In this document: in pieces, positions 52,066-61,290 of the stretch | How positions within the stretch are numbered: the first letter of the stretch is position 1 | Layout: each line of letters starts with the position of its first letter | NCBI GenBank assembly: GCA_964596645.1 | Contig: CAZQVB010000020.1 | Location: 1-64,000, forward strand | Source of the DNA: CAVQEK01 sp964596645 | Lineage (GTDB): Bacteria > Bacteroidota > Bacteroidia > Cytophagales > Cyclobacteriaceae | DNA: 64,000 nt | Direction of reading: 5' to 3' | Made by a program: the position numbers and the translations under genes | Notes under the pieces: model-generated | What the model saw: the letters and a program-made list of their open reading frames with translations, nothing else | Told to the model about the DNA's origin: nothing | The model's database searches: none

Positions 52066-53799
52066 TTAGTCAAACTTGATGTCTCTCACCCGCATTTGCA
52101 AAGCGGTATTGCCCATATAATTATTTTCTTCCAGTGAGTAGGCCATACTAAAAGGCATGCCACTGGCCACCAGATCGAAGTACTGCGCCAGGCCAAAGCC
52201 TATGGCTTCGTATTGCTCCTCATCATCATCCTGCACCACATTAAACTTCAGATGTTGACCTTTCAGTATGCGCGGGCGGCCGCAGGCGCGCAACCGCTCG
52301 GTGACGAACACAGGTTGCAGGTTGCCAGGCCCAAACGGTGCCATTTGCCGCAACACGTCATAAAATTTAGGCGTAATGTCGCTCAAATCTATAATGCCGT
52401 CGATCTCCAACATCGGCACAGTCTGCTCCTCAGTAATGCGCGCGGCCACTATTTGTTCAAATTTTGCCTTGAACGCTGCTATGTTGTCTACTTTCAGTGT
52501 GAGGCCGGCTGCATAGCGATGGCCGCCATACTGATCGAGCAGATCGGCACATTCGGCTATCGCTTCGTAAATGTCGAAACCATCTACCGAGCGCGCCGAG
52601 CCAGTAGCTTTGCCGTTGGATTGTGTGAGAATGATGGTGGGCCTGTAATACTTGTCGATACAGCGGGAAGCCACAATGCCGATCACCCCTTTGTGCCAGT
52701 CGTCTTTGAATAGTACAGTAGACTTAGTCATTTGCACCTTATCGTTGGCAGCGATCATTTCCAGGGCTTCGTTGGTGGTGTTGGTGTCGAACGTGCGGCG
52801 GTTGAGGTTGTGTGTGTCGAGACTTTCGGCCAGCATGTCCACTTCTTTGTAGTCGTCGGCCAGCAGAAGCTCTACCGCATTTTTGGCGTGGTCCATACGG
52901 CCGGAGGCATTTATTCTTGGGCCTATGCCAAACACTATGCTCGATACATTGATCTCATCTTTGATGCCCGCATGGCGCAAGAGCACTTCCAATCCCAGAC
53001 GCGGCGATTCATTCAATTTCTTCAGGCCATGAAAGGCCAATATTCTGTTTTCGCCCATCATGGGCACTATATCGGCTGCTATGCTCACCGCCACCAGGTC
53101 CAGGTAATCGTACAGCAAGTCGGGATCGAGGTGCTTCTTGTCGCAGAAGGCTTGCAGCAGCTTGAACCCCACCCCACAGCCCGACAACTCCTTGTACGGA
53201 TAGGCGCAGCCCGGCAGCTTGGGGTCGAGTATGGCATGGGCACGTGGCAGCACATCGCCGGGCAAGTGGTGGTCGCAAATGATGAGATCGATACCAAAAC
53301 TGCCGGCATAGTCGGTCATCTCTACCGCTTTAATGCCACAGTCCAAACTGATGAGCAGGGTATAGCCATTGTCGCGAGCCCACTCTATGCCTTCACTGGA
53401 TATGCCATAGCCCTCTTTGTACCTGTCGGGAATGTAGAAATTGAGCTCGCCGTAGAAATTGCGCAAAAAGCCATACACCAGCGACACCGACGTGATGCCA
53501 TCGACATCGTAATCTCCATAAATCAGTATTTTCTCCTTGTGCTGCATAGCCTGCAGTATGCGCACCATGGCCTTTTCCATGTCTTCCATCAGATACGGAC
53601 TGTGCAGGTCGTCCAGTGAAGGACGAAAGTATTGATAGGCTTCTTCGAAGGTGCAAATGCCACGCTGTACCAGCATGGAGGCGATCACCGGGCTCACATG
53701 GATGGCGGCAGAAAGCTTATCTATTTTATCCCGCAATGTGTCAGCTTCGCCGTCTAGAGCAAACTCAGGTATTTCTTTATATATCCAGCGGGTGGTCAT
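52066..53799 (-). CDS. recJ: single-stranded-DNA-specific exonuclease RecJ
   Basis: 5'-3' exonuclease on single-stranded DNA for recombination and repair. The 577-residue protein has the DHH-superfamily motifs YGDYDVDGITS, DCGIKAV, ICDHHLPG and DLVAVSIAADIVP, and the DHHA1 motif GGHRYAAGLTL. It heads a minus-strand operon with lptB and the GH3 gene. A -7 box TAAGTTTG lies at 53820-53813, giving a leader of under ten bases. Confidence 0.96.
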   Translation of the reverse strand: MTTRWIYKEIPEFALDGEADTLRDKIDKLSAAIHVSPVIASMLVQRGICTFEEAYQYFRPSLDDLHSPYLMEDMEKAMVRILQAMQHKEKILIYGDYDVDGITSVSLVYGFLRNFYGELNFYIPDRYKEGYGISSEGIEWARDNGYTLLISLDCGIKAVEMTDYAGSFGIDLIICDHHLPGDVLPRAHAILDPKLPGCAYPYKELSGCGVGFKLLQAFCDKKHLDPDLLYDYLDLVAVSIAADIVPMMGENRILAFHGLKKLNESPRLGLEVLLRHAGIKDEINVSSIVFGIGPRINASGRMDHAKNAVELLLADDYKEVDMLAESLDTHNLNRRTFDTNTTNEALEMIAANDKVQMTKSTVLFKDDWHKGVIGIVASRCIDKYYRPTIILTQSNGKATGSARSVDGFDIYEAIAECADLLDQYGGHRYAAGLTLKVDNIAAFKAKFEQIVAARITEEQTVPMLEIDGIIDLSDITPKFYDVLRQMAPFGPGNLQPVFVTERLRACGRPRILKGQHLKFNVVQDDDEEQYEAIGFGLAQYFDLVASGMPFSMAYSLEENNYMGNTALQMRVRDIKFD

Positions 53800-53812
53800 A
53801 GCGGTAAAAATG

Positions 53813-53820
53813 CAAACTTA
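53813..53820 (-). promoter_or_regulatory. -7 element of the recJ operon promoter
   Basis: TAAGTTTG on the minus strand is an exact TAnnTTTG match 14 bases before the recJ start codon. The -33 region has no clear TTTG. Confidence 0.45.
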
Positions 53821-53867
53821 TGAATATTGACTGTAAAAGTTATTGCTATAACGGCCGCGCGGGCACA

Positions 53868-54569
53868 TTAGGATGTCGCAGTGTATAAATCGGCCGGGGC
53901 ACCGGGAAACAGCCATGACTCAGTACGGGGCACGGGGGCCGTCAGTGTCAACTCATCGCGGGTGACGGGGTGCTCAAAAGTGATGGAGCGGGCATGCAGG
54001 CTGATGTTGCGATCTGCGTTGGGCTCAGGATAATTATATTTTAAATCGCCCCTGATCGGGCAACCCATCGCCATGAGCTGCACCCGGATCTGATGCGGCC
54101 GCCCGGTGACGGGAAAGACTTCCAGCAGGTGAAAATGGTCAAAAACACGCTGCAGCTTGTAATCCAACACAGCCTCTTTGGCACCATCGCGCTGCTTGGG
54201 AAATGCACGCACACTATTGGAAGATTCGTCTTTCACCAGCCAGTGCCGCAACGTGCCCGCATCGGCCGGTGGGCGACGCGCCGTAAGAGCCCAATACTCC
54301 TTGCGCACTGACCGCGTGCGAAATGCTTCGGTAAGCCTCGACAAGGCTTTGGAGGTGCGGGCAAAAACCACGAGACCGCTCACCGGGCGGTCGATCCGGT
54401 GGGGCACTCCGAGAAATACATTGCCAGGTTTGCCGTACCGCTCTTTTATATACGCCTTGCCCAATTCCACCAGTGGCGTGTCGCCGGTAGCATCGCCCTG
54501 CACCAGTATGCCTGCTGCCTTGTTCACCACCAGCAGGTGATTGTCTTCATGGATGATATGAATGGGCAT
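53868..54569 (-). CDS. RluA-family pseudouridine synthase
   Basis: Isomerises uridine in rRNA or tRNA. The 233-residue protein lacks an S4 domain and opens with the catalytic domain: EDNHLLVVNKAAGILVQ, the catalytic aspartate motif GVPHRIDRPVSGLVVFA, and FPVTGRPHQIRVQL. The HRIDR form replaces the usual HRLDR and keeps the aspartate. The target base cannot be told from sequence. Confidence 0.93.
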   Translation of the reverse strand: MPIHIIHEDNHLLVVNKAAGILVQGDATGDTPLVELGKAYIKERYGKPGNVFLGVPHRIDRPVSGLVVFARTSKALSRLTEAFRTRSVRKEYWALTARRPPADAGTLRHWLVKDESSNSVRAFPKQRDGAKEAVLDYKLQRVFDHFHLLEVFPVTGRPHQIRVQLMAMGCPIRGDLKYNYPEPNADRNISLHARSITFEHPVTRDELTLTAPVPRTESWLFPGAPADLYTATS

Positions 54570-54684
54570 AGCTGAAGAATCGTCAAGTTTGGTTTTTTTT
54601 ACAATATGCGTATGAAATTGTCACAGCCGGTGCGCAAGTGCTGGTTTAAGAAAAAAAGAAGTGTGCAAAACGAATACAACTAGT

Positions 54685-55707
54685 CTACTCCCATTCCGGC
54701 AGGTAAAAATCGAGCGGGTTCTCTTTCATGCATTTGAAGTGCCCCAAGGGGCATTTCTTTCGGCCCGATTTAGTGCAGGGTCTGCATTTGAGTTTCTTAT
54801 TTTCCAGTATAAAAAACTTGGTGCCATAGCTGTAGAAGTTGTTGGGAACCGTGCTGCCCCATATGCTGAACACCGTCTTTTTGAATGCCGCAGCAATGTG
54901 TGTGAGGCCTGTATCGTGGCCAAACACCACCGTAGAATGCTTCACCAGCGAAGCCGACTGGCTCAGGTTGAACTTACCACAGGCGTTGAATACCACTGCT
55001 TTTTTATTCAATTTCCTCAGCCCATCTTCCATATGTGCACTTTTGTCGCTTCGTGCAAAAAAGCGTTCCAGCCGCTCGCCCGTTTCGGCGTCTTCCTTGC
55101 CGCCTACCAGCACTACGGGCCGGTTGATGCGGTCACACAGTTCTACCATCTTCTCGAAAGGCAGGATTTTAGTATTGCCCGAGCCGCCGATCACATATAC
55201 GGCGTAGCCTTGCCGGTGTGTCTCAGGCAGCCATTCTATCTCTATCTCATCTTTGTCGGGTATCACGTAGTCTATGCCTTCGTCGTCGTTTACCACGCCC
55301 AGCTCCTTTACCGCCTCCATATAGCGATCTACCACATGCACATTGGGCATCAGGTCTATCTGAAAGCGGGTAAACAAAAAGCGTTTGATCCACAGCTTGT
55401 TGTAGGTGGCTGAGGGTACGCCAAGGCGCAGCTTGAGCCACAGCGTGCGCTGGTTGTTGTGTATATCCACCACAAAATCAAACCGCTCCGCCTTCAGAGT
55501 GCGGATCAACGCCGGCAGCGACCCCTCCAGCAGGTGCAGCTTGTCGATGTATGGGTTGGCCTCCACCAGTCCTTTAAATTGCGCTTTGGTTACGAAATGC
55601 ACTTCGGCATTGGGCACCTGTTTTTTCACACAGCGGATCACGGGGGTGGTCCACACGATATCGCCGATGGAGGAAAAGCGGATGATGAGGATTTTTCGAA
55701 ATGCCAT
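54685..55707 (-). CDS. glycosyltransferase family 9 (heptosyltransferase-like)
   Basis: A 340-residue GT-B enzyme of the GT9 family, whose known members add heptose to LPS core. It begins ILIIRFSSIGDIVWTTPVIRCV, the family N-terminus, and has the nucleotide-binding VIGGSGNTKILPFEKM and FGHDTGLTHIAAAFKK segments. The C-terminus contains four cysteines in KCRPCTKSGRKKCPLGHFKC, as in many GT9 enzymes of this phylum. It starts three bases after the PolX/PHP stop on the same strand, so the two are probably co-transcribed. Confidence 0.92.
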   Translation of the reverse strand: MAFRKILIIRFSSIGDIVWTTPVIRCVKKQVPNAEVHFVTKAQFKGLVEANPYIDKLHLLEGSLPALIRTLKAERFDFVVDIHNNQRTLWLKLRLGVPSATYNKLWIKRFLFTRFQIDLMPNVHVVDRYMEAVKELGVVNDDEGIDYVIPDKDEIEIEWLPETHRQGYAVYVIGGSGNTKILPFEKMVELCDRINRPVVLVGGKEDAETGERLERFFARSDKSAHMEDGLRKLNKKAVVFNACGKFNLSQSASLVKHSTVVFGHDTGLTHIAAAFKKTVFSIWGSTVPNNFYSYGTKFFILENKKLKCRPCTKSGRKKCPLGHFKCMKENPLDFYLPEWE

Positions 55708-55710
55708 GCT

Positions 55711-57408
55711 TTACTTTTTTCTACTTTTAAAAAAGGCCTGCACCTCTGCCAGAGACTGAGCGTTGAATGTGCCTGCTTTGGTTAGGCCGCCTTTTCTGCC
55801 CACACTCACGCCATAGTACATGTCGGTGAGGCCTTCTGTCGCATGGGCGTCCGGATTTATGCTGAGCGTAACGCCGCGTTCCATAGCAAAGTTTACCCAG
55901 CGCCAGTCGAGGTCGAGCCGGCGTGGATTGGCGTTGATCTCCATGATCACGCCATGGGCAGCACAAGCCTCAATCACAGCCCGGTGATCGATCGGATAAC
56001 CCTCGCGCTGTAGCAGCAAACGACCGGTAGGATGCCCAAGGAAGGTGGTGTAAGGGTTTTCAATGGCTTTTATCAGCCGTGCCGTAGCCTTTTGCTCATC
56101 CATCGTGAGCACGGTGTGCACCGAGGCCACCACAAAATCAAAACTGGCTAATACGTCGTGGTGGTAGTCGAGCGCCCCATCGCTAAGGATATCCGACTCT
56201 ATTCCCTTAAAAATGACAAAAGGCTTAAGCTCCTCATTCAGTTGGTCTATCTCGGCATGCTGCTCCACTATGCGAAACTCTTGAAGGCCTTTGGCATAAA
56301 ATGCCGATTTGCTGTGGTCTGAGATGCCCAGATACTCCCAGCCCTGTGCTATGCAGTACTCTGCCATTTGTCGCAGCGTGTGCCTACCATCGCTGTAGGT
56401 GGTGTGGTTGTGAAATGCACCCTTCAGGTCGGCGTATTCCACCAAGCGGGGCAACGCGTTGGTCTGTGCCAGTGCAATTTCAAAACTGCCTTCGCGCAGC
56501 TCCGGAGGCACGGGTTGCATGCCCAACGTTATATATGCGCTGTCTTCGCTGGCCAGGGGCGCTTCCAGCGCGAGGGTATACAGGCTTTTTCCTTCAGATA
56601 CAGCATAGGCCAGATGATTTTCCGAACCCGTATGTATGAGCAACTTGCTATAAAAATCGGCTTTTGGGCAAAGCACAAACTTCACCTGAAGGTCATATTC
56701 CCGGTCTTTGCCCAGCCAGGTGAAGGGACCGGATTTTTCAGGTTCTTTTTCCAGGAAGTCCATCTTGTCCAGTGCAGCGGCACCGGCCACTAAGTCGTCG
56801 TAGCCCACCACGAGCTCCAGCCGGGTGATCACCTCGAGCTTGCGCCGGTACTCACCCGCAGGCGATACCAGCGCCTGTGGCAAGTGCTGCTGCAGGTGCT
56901 GCTCTATACGCGCTACAAGTGGCTCGGTGCGGGCATAGGTGGCCATGCCGCGGCAGGCTGCCCGAAACTCCAGCGCCTTCAGGATGGTCTCTTCTGTTTT
57001 CTTGCCAAAACCACTCAGCCGGGCCACACGACCAGCCTTGCAGGCTTCCATGAGTGCGCCGGTCGTTTCTATGCCGAGGTTCTTCCAGATGGTGCGCACT
57101 TTCTTTGGGCCTATGCCCTTAATGCCCACCATCTCCAGCACACCGGCCGGCGTCTGCGCCTTTAGCTCTTCCAGGTAATCGAAAGTGCCTTTTTGCTGGA
57201 TCTGCTCCAGAGCACCGGCAATACTTTTTCCCACTCCTTCCATCTGTTTCAATTCTTCTATGGACATTGCAGCAAGCGGAAGGGTGTGCCGGTCAAGGTT
57301 GATCACGGCATTGGCATATGTGCGGATTTTAAATGTGTTTTCTTCATGCAACTCCATCAAGGCTGTGGCCAGCTTGAATAATTGCACGATTTCTTTGTTG
57401 CTCATCAT
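55711..57408 (-). CDS. PolX/PHP domain protein with degenerate polymerase site
   Basis: A 565-residue protein with the bacterial PolX layout: helix-hairpin-helix regions (for example EGVGKSIAGALEQI, about 57-70), a Pol-beta-like core to about residue 310, and a C-terminal PHP domain. The metal-binding Asp-x-Asp of the polymerase, expected in AGxxRR...GDxDxL, reads AGEYRRKLEVITRLELV: Arg196 and Glu198 replace the two aspartates. A candidate third Asp (239) remains. The PHP metal ligands look complete: His333, His335, Asp364, His365, Glu404, His431, His459, Asp520 and His522. It is therefore likely a PHP phosphoesterase or 3'-5' nuclease without polymerase activity. The GT9 gene follows. Confidence 0.88.
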   Translation of the reverse strand: MMSNKEIVQLFKLATALMELHEENTFKIRTYANAVINLDRHTLPLAAMSIEELKQMEGVGKSIAGALEQIQQKGTFDYLEELKAQTPAGVLEMVGIKGIGPKKVRTIWKNLGIETTGALMEACKAGRVARLSGFGKKTEETILKALEFRAACRGMATYARTEPLVARIEQHLQQHLPQALVSPAGEYRRKLEVITRLELVVGYDDLVAGAAALDKMDFLEKEPEKSGPFTWLGKDREYDLQVKFVLCPKADFYSKLLIHTGSENHLAYAVSEGKSLYTLALEAPLASEDSAYITLGMQPVPPELREGSFEIALAQTNALPRLVEYADLKGAFHNHTTYSDGRHTLRQMAEYCIAQGWEYLGISDHSKSAFYAKGLQEFRIVEQHAEIDQLNEELKPFVIFKGIESDILSDGALDYHHDVLASFDFVVASVHTVLTMDEQKATARLIKAIENPYTTFLGHPTGRLLLQREGYPIDHRAVIEACAAHGVIMEINANPRRLDLDWRWVNFAMERGVTLSINPDAHATEGLTDMYYGVSVGRKGGLTKAGTFNAQSLAEVQAFFKSRKK

Positions 57409-57771
57409 GAAAACGGGGTACGGTGACTTAGGAATGCAAGGTAAATTTTTTTACCCTCTGATTGAAAAAGTAATGTAAGCCTCCGGATATCAACAGAGTA
57501 TTTGCCTATCGTACATGGTAGCATTTGGGGCGATGATGATCAAAAAGAATGTAAACACAGCGGCCGGAATGGCCATCGTCTCACAGTGAAGGCCGGGGCC
57601 AATGATCGTTTCAGCTTTCTCTCCTGATAAGAAATGAAAGAAAAAATGAACGAGACGCTGCACATGAAGTTTAGCGCTATATATTAAGAAAATTGTATAC
57701 TGTGCCAGCGCGTACTGTGCCAGGCACAATGCCCAAAGTCGTGACAGATCAGCATCACTAACTGTGGAAAT
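57409..57771. other. non-coding gap between divergent PolX/PHP and pirin genes
   Basis: 363 bases with no gene I can support; a 100-codon frame on the minus strand overlaps the pirin start and has no domain. The only structure seen is a direct repeat of TACTGTGCCAG separated by CGCG near 57696-57721, with a further GCACA. No exact TAnnTTTG box was found for either gene. Confidence 0.5.
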
Positions 57772-58647
57772 ATGAAGTTTCGAAGCATACAAAAAAAGAT
57801 AAAAGCCAGTCGTGTGAATATGGGCGGACTACCGGTTGATCAGCCCTTGCCTTATCCGGGGCTCGACCAGGTCGATCCATTTTTGCTCATCCACCATGCC
57901 ACCGCCCGATATCTCAGCGGCTCTCATCCGCGCGATGTGGGTGTAGGTCCGCATCCGCACCGCGGTTTCTCACCGGTTACGCTGGTATTTCAGGGGGAGG
58001 TGCACCACCGCGACAGCCGTGGGCACAGCAGCATTGTGCAGGCAGGCGGTGTGCAATGGATGAACAGCGGGTTGGGCATAGTGCACAGCGAGCGCCCCTC
58101 CAAAGCGCTGGCCGAGCAAGGCGGCGTGATGGAGATTGTGCAATTTTGGGTGAATACACCCCGTAAGAAAAAAATGGCCGTGCCCAGTTACCTGCCACTG
58201 CAGCAAAACGAAATACCTGTGCTGGACAAGTCGGACGATGGCCTCAGAGTAATGACCATAGCAGGCACCTTTGAGGGTGTATCGGGCAAAGTTGAAACCT
58301 ACAGCCCCATGCTGGTGCTGCGCATTGATATGGAAGCCGGGGCAGAGAAAATGTTTGCTGTGCCGGAGCACTTCAATATGCTGGTGTATACCCTGCGGGG
58401 CGAGGTAAAGGTGAATGACACGGAAGCAGTGTACAGCAAAGACATGGTGGTATTCAACAAAGATGGTGAAGGCTTCTCGCTGAAAGCCCAGCAAAAAACC
58501 ATTGCGCTGGTGCTGGCAGGCGAGCCGCTGAACGAGAAGGTGGTGTCGCACGGGCCCTTTGTGATGAACAGCGACACGGAAATATTGCAGGCCATGCGCG
58601 ACTACCAGCAAGGTCGTATGGGCGTACTCATCGAAGAGTTTGACTAA
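57772..58647 (+). CDS. pirin family protein
   Basis: Bicupin iron protein of 291 residues. The N-terminal cupin has the metal ligands in VGPHPHRGFSPVTLVFQGEVHHRDSRG and the GLGIVHSE motif, which fits the pirin His3Glu site. The second cupin is more diverged. Some pirins are quercetin dioxygenases; the function here is unknown. A CDGSH iron-sulfur protein follows 24 bases later, so both may serve redox or iron stress. Confidence 0.93.
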   Translation: MKFRSIQKKIKASRVNMGGLPVDQPLPYPGLDQVDPFLLIHHATARYLSGSHPRDVGVGPHPHRGFSPVTLVFQGEVHHRDSRGHSSIVQAGGVQWMNSGLGIVHSERPSKALAEQGGVMEIVQFWVNTPRKKKMAVPSYLPLQQNEIPVLDKSDDGLRVMTIAGTFEGVSGKVETYSPMLVLRIDMEAGAEKMFAVPEHFNMLVYTLRGEVKVNDTEAVYSKDMVVFNKDGEGFSLKAQQKTIALVLAGEPLNEKVVSHGPFVMNSDTEILQAMRDYQQGRMGVLIEEFD

Positions 58648-58671
58648 TTTTTTACCATAAATACTACTGCC

Positions 58672-58914
58672 ATGAATGACAAAGGAGAGATTGCCGGTCG
58701 CGCACCGATGGAACTGAGACTGGAAGAAGGAAGAAACTACGCCTGGTGCTCCTGCGGCAAATCGGCCACTCAGCCGCTATGCGACGGATCACACAAGCCA
58801 TCGGCCTTTCGCCCGGTGATGCTCAAAGCAGAAAAGAATGAAAGCGTGTGGCTATGCGTGTGTAAGCAAACCAGCACGCCCCCATTTTGCGATGGGGCAC
58901 ATAAGAATTGCTAA
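58672..58914 (+). CDS. CDGSH iron-sulfur protein with two clusters
   Basis: An 80-residue protein built from two CDGSH motifs: CSCGKSATQPLCDGSH and CVCKQTSTPPFCDGAH. Each has three cysteines and one histidine and should bind a redox-active, pH-labile 2Fe-2S cluster. No membrane anchor is present. Double-motif forms are common in bacteria. It is co-directional with pirin. Confidence 0.94.
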   Translation: MNDKGEIAGRAPMELRLEEGRNYAWCSCGKSATQPLCDGSHKPSAFRPVMLKAEKNESVWLCVCKQTSTPPFCDGAHKNC

Positions 58915-58946
58915 AGAGCCGTATGCCTTTGCGGCGTTAATCGAAG

Positions 58947-59771
58947 TCATTTGCCCTTTCGTATAAAAACATCGCCGTTGACGGCTGATAGCGTAAATGG
59001 CTGGCTGCCCCCGTTGATCTTTCCTTCCAGTGAAAACACATTGAAATTGGGCATGGCTATATGTGGGGGTGGATTAGTGTCGTCAGCTTTAATGTCGAAA
59101 TCGGTGAAGGCTTCACCATTCACTGTGTTGAGCGATACAGCCACTTTGGCCGATGACGGCAGGGTAATATCTACAAAGCCGTTGACGGCTGCGAAATCGT
59201 TGGGTTTTTCCGGGGCCAGGTGGTCGTAATGCACCTCTATGTCGCCGTTCACTACATGGGCCACCACCGGCCCACTGATGGACTTCAGCACGAAATCGCC
59301 ATTCAGCGAGTTCAGTGTGATCTCACCGTTCAGCCCGTTGATGGCCACATCTTTATCCATCATCGGATTGTTGTCATTCAGTGTAAAGTTTACTTTTCTG
59401 GGAATGCGAATGGTGTATCGACTCTCCAATGCTGCACCGTTTATGTTGACTACGGTAAAGGATTTACCTGTCTTTTCCACCATAAGGCCGGTATCGGTAT
59501 TGTCGGAGCCGCTGGGCGTAAGGGGCCGCAGACCAGATGCGCGGGCAGGTGCGCCGGGTTTGGGTGCTGAAGGGGCACTGGCGGGCGCGCCACGAAAATC
59601 GGTTTCTATCACTATTTCATTGCGGTCGTGGCCTATCACCGTCATGTGCTCAGAGCCTACATTGAAAACCACCGTGTGGCCCGGCTCATTGGTGAAAGTG
59701 GTGGTGTACGTTTTCTGCGCCATGCCTATAACCGGCAGCAGAAGGGCGGTCAATAAATATTGAATTTTCAT
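58947..59771 (-). CDS. exported DUF4097-like beta-helix protein
   Basis: A 274-residue protein with a signal peptide (cleavage near residue 18, VIGMAQ). A repeated beta pattern resembles DUF4097/DUF4098 proteins: NGLNGEITLNSLNGDFVLKSI and VVAHVVNGDIEVHYDHLAP. A low-complexity Ala/Pro stretch lies at about 63-80. It is the third gene of a sigma factor, HEAT protein, DUF4097 set on the minus strand, 31 bases after the HEAT gene, so it is a likely target or output of that sigma factor. Confidence 0.85.
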   Translation of the reverse strand: MKIQYLLTALLLPVIGMAQKTYTTTFTNEPGHTVVFNVGSEHMTVIGHDRNEIVIETDFRGAPASAPSAPKPGAPARASGLRPLTPSGSDNTDTGLMVEKTGKSFTVVNINGAALESRYTIRIPRKVNFTLNDNNPMMDKDVAINGLNGEITLNSLNGDFVLKSISGPVVAHVVNGDIEVHYDHLAPEKPNDFAAVNGFVDITLPSSAKVAVSLNTVNGEAFTDFDIKADDTNPPPHIAMPNFNVFSLEGKINGGSQPFTLSAVNGDVFIRKGK

Positions 59772-59802
59772 TGGTTTCTGTTTTAATGTTTAATGATCTG
59801 TA

Positions 59803-60543
59803 TCAAATTAATTGGCTGATGCCCTGAGCAGCCTTTTGACGCACCACGGGCATTTCGGCTTCATTTTCCATCACCTTTTTCAACTGAGGCAGAGCGCGCT
59901 TTTCCTGCATGCGCACCAGCATATCAATCAGCTTTATCCGCAGCAGGGGCTCATCGGCGTTGGAAAGCGACACGATGAGCGCGCTGCGCACCTTATCGCG
60001 ATTTTCGAACTGTACCAGCGCATCGGCGGCGGCCATCTTTACATTCACATTGTTGTCGTTTTGCAGGGTATACACCAGTGCTTCTATCACCTCTTCGTCG
60101 GCATCGGCCATCGCCTTCACCTGGTAGGTGGCCAAAATGCGCTCGCTGGGCGATTGATCATTGAGCTTGGCCAGCACTACGAGTTGTTTCATTTCAGCAA
60201 GATCTTGCTGTATGTCGTTCAGCACCACCTGATCGTGCCGGTTGGCGGTGAACAGTAAGCCCATGGCCAGGCCCGCCACCAGCAGTGTCACGGCTGCGGC
60301 TGCGGCCGCAAACCAATTAAGCCGCAAAGTATGGGCAGGCTTTTCCTCGATGTATGCAGGTAGAGGCTGCTGGTGTGGTGCTGATTCACGGGCAGTTTCC
60401 GCCATCATCATAAAGAGCTCCCCGTCTATTCGCATAGATTCGGGTATCTCTGATTTGGAAAAAAATAGTCGCAGCTCATTTTCTTCTTCCTGGGTGGTAT
60501 CGCCTTCGTAATATTTGCTGAGCAGGGTCTTTATCTTATCCAT
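59803..60543 (-). CDS. membrane protein with HEAT-like repeats, putative anti-sigma factor
   Basis: A 246-residue protein. The N-terminal cytosolic part (1-76) has the pattern KYYEGDTTQEEENELRLFF seen at the start of FecR-like and related anti-sigma proteins of this phylum. A single membrane segment follows (about 78-99, Ala/Leu-rich). The outside part has HEAT-like helical repeats (VKMAAADALVQFENRDKVRSALIV and IKLIDMLVRMQEKRALPQL). The start overlaps the sigma gene end by eight bases. The layout suggests a transmembrane anti-sigma factor whose external repeats sense a signal. Confidence 0.8.
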   Translation of the reverse strand: MDKIKTLLSKYYEGDTTQEEENELRLFFSKSEIPESMRIDGELFMMMAETARESAPHQQPLPAYIEEKPAHTLRLNWFAAAAAAVTLLVAGLAMGLLFTANRHDQVVLNDIQQDLAEMKQLVVLAKLNDQSPSERILATYQVKAMADADEEVIEALVYTLQNDNNVNVKMAAADALVQFENRDKVRSALIVSLSNADEPLLRIKLIDMLVRMQEKRALPQLKKVMENEAEMPVVRQKAAQGISQLI

Positions 60544-61072
60544 TTTCGTACATTTTAATTTTCACATAGCTGCTGCGCACAGTCTTTCTGGCACGCGACA
60601 GATTCACTCTAATGGCATTTACAGTCATACCGGTCACAGCCTCTATATCTTCGTATGAGCAGTGCTCTATATCGCGCATGTGTATAATGAGCCGCTGCTG
60701 CTCCGGCAACGTGCTGAACAATTTTTGCATCAGCTCTTTCAGGTTGTTGAACGACACCGAGGCAAAGGGTGTGAGCGATTCATGCTCTGGCCGGTGCTCT
60801 GGCAGCGCCACCAGTTTTTTACCTTTCTGGTATTTCAACTTATCCAGGCATAGGTTTTTCATCATCTTCATGGCATAGGCTTCGTGGTTGTCTATCTGGT
60901 ATAGCAGGTGCTTGTTTTTCCATAGTTTCAGCAACGTCTCCTGAAGGGCATCTTCGGCATCCTCTCTGTTTTGCAGTAGCGTGAGCCCCAGCCGGTATAG
61001 CTTGTCGCGGACCGGCATCACAATTCGGTTAAATGCGCTTACTTCCATAGGGTATGGTGTGAGAGACGACAT
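60536..61072 (-). CDS. ECF-type RNA polymerase sigma factor
   Basis: A 178-residue sigma factor with region 2 (LTLLQNREDAEDALQETLLKLWKNKH) and region 4 (LPEQQRLIIHMRDIEHCSYEDIEAVTGMTVNAIRVNLSRARKTVR). The separating linker is short. It is the first gene of the set with the HEAT protein and the DUF4097-like protein, which are its likely regulator and target. Confidence 0.93.
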   Translation of the reverse strand: MSSLTPYPMEVSAFNRIVMPVRDKLYRLGLTLLQNREDAEDALQETLLKLWKNKHLLYQIDNHEAYAMKMMKNLCLDKLKYQKGKKLVALPEHRPEHESLTPFASVSFNNLKELMQKLFSTLPEQQRLIIHMRDIEHCSYEDIEAVTGMTVNAIRVNLSRARKTVRSSYVKIKMYENG

Positions 61073-61290
61073 GGGTGTACAATCATTACAGGCAATGGCA
61101 AAAAAATTTTACTCTTCCGTAAGTTGGAGATTTTGAACCATCGTACAAACCCCTGCTTTGTCAGTTAAAAAACCCGTCATGATCGCGGGTTCACCATTTT
61201 CCGCAGGCAATATCGGTTTTTCTCTAGTGGTGGGATATCAGGTGAAACCATTTCATGCTATCTTGAAGTTCACTTAAACCAAGATGAACC

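Noticed and set aside
57490..57792. 100-codon open frame on the minus strand before the pirin gene
   Set aside because: It overlaps the start of a well-supported gene and shows no signal peptide or domain.
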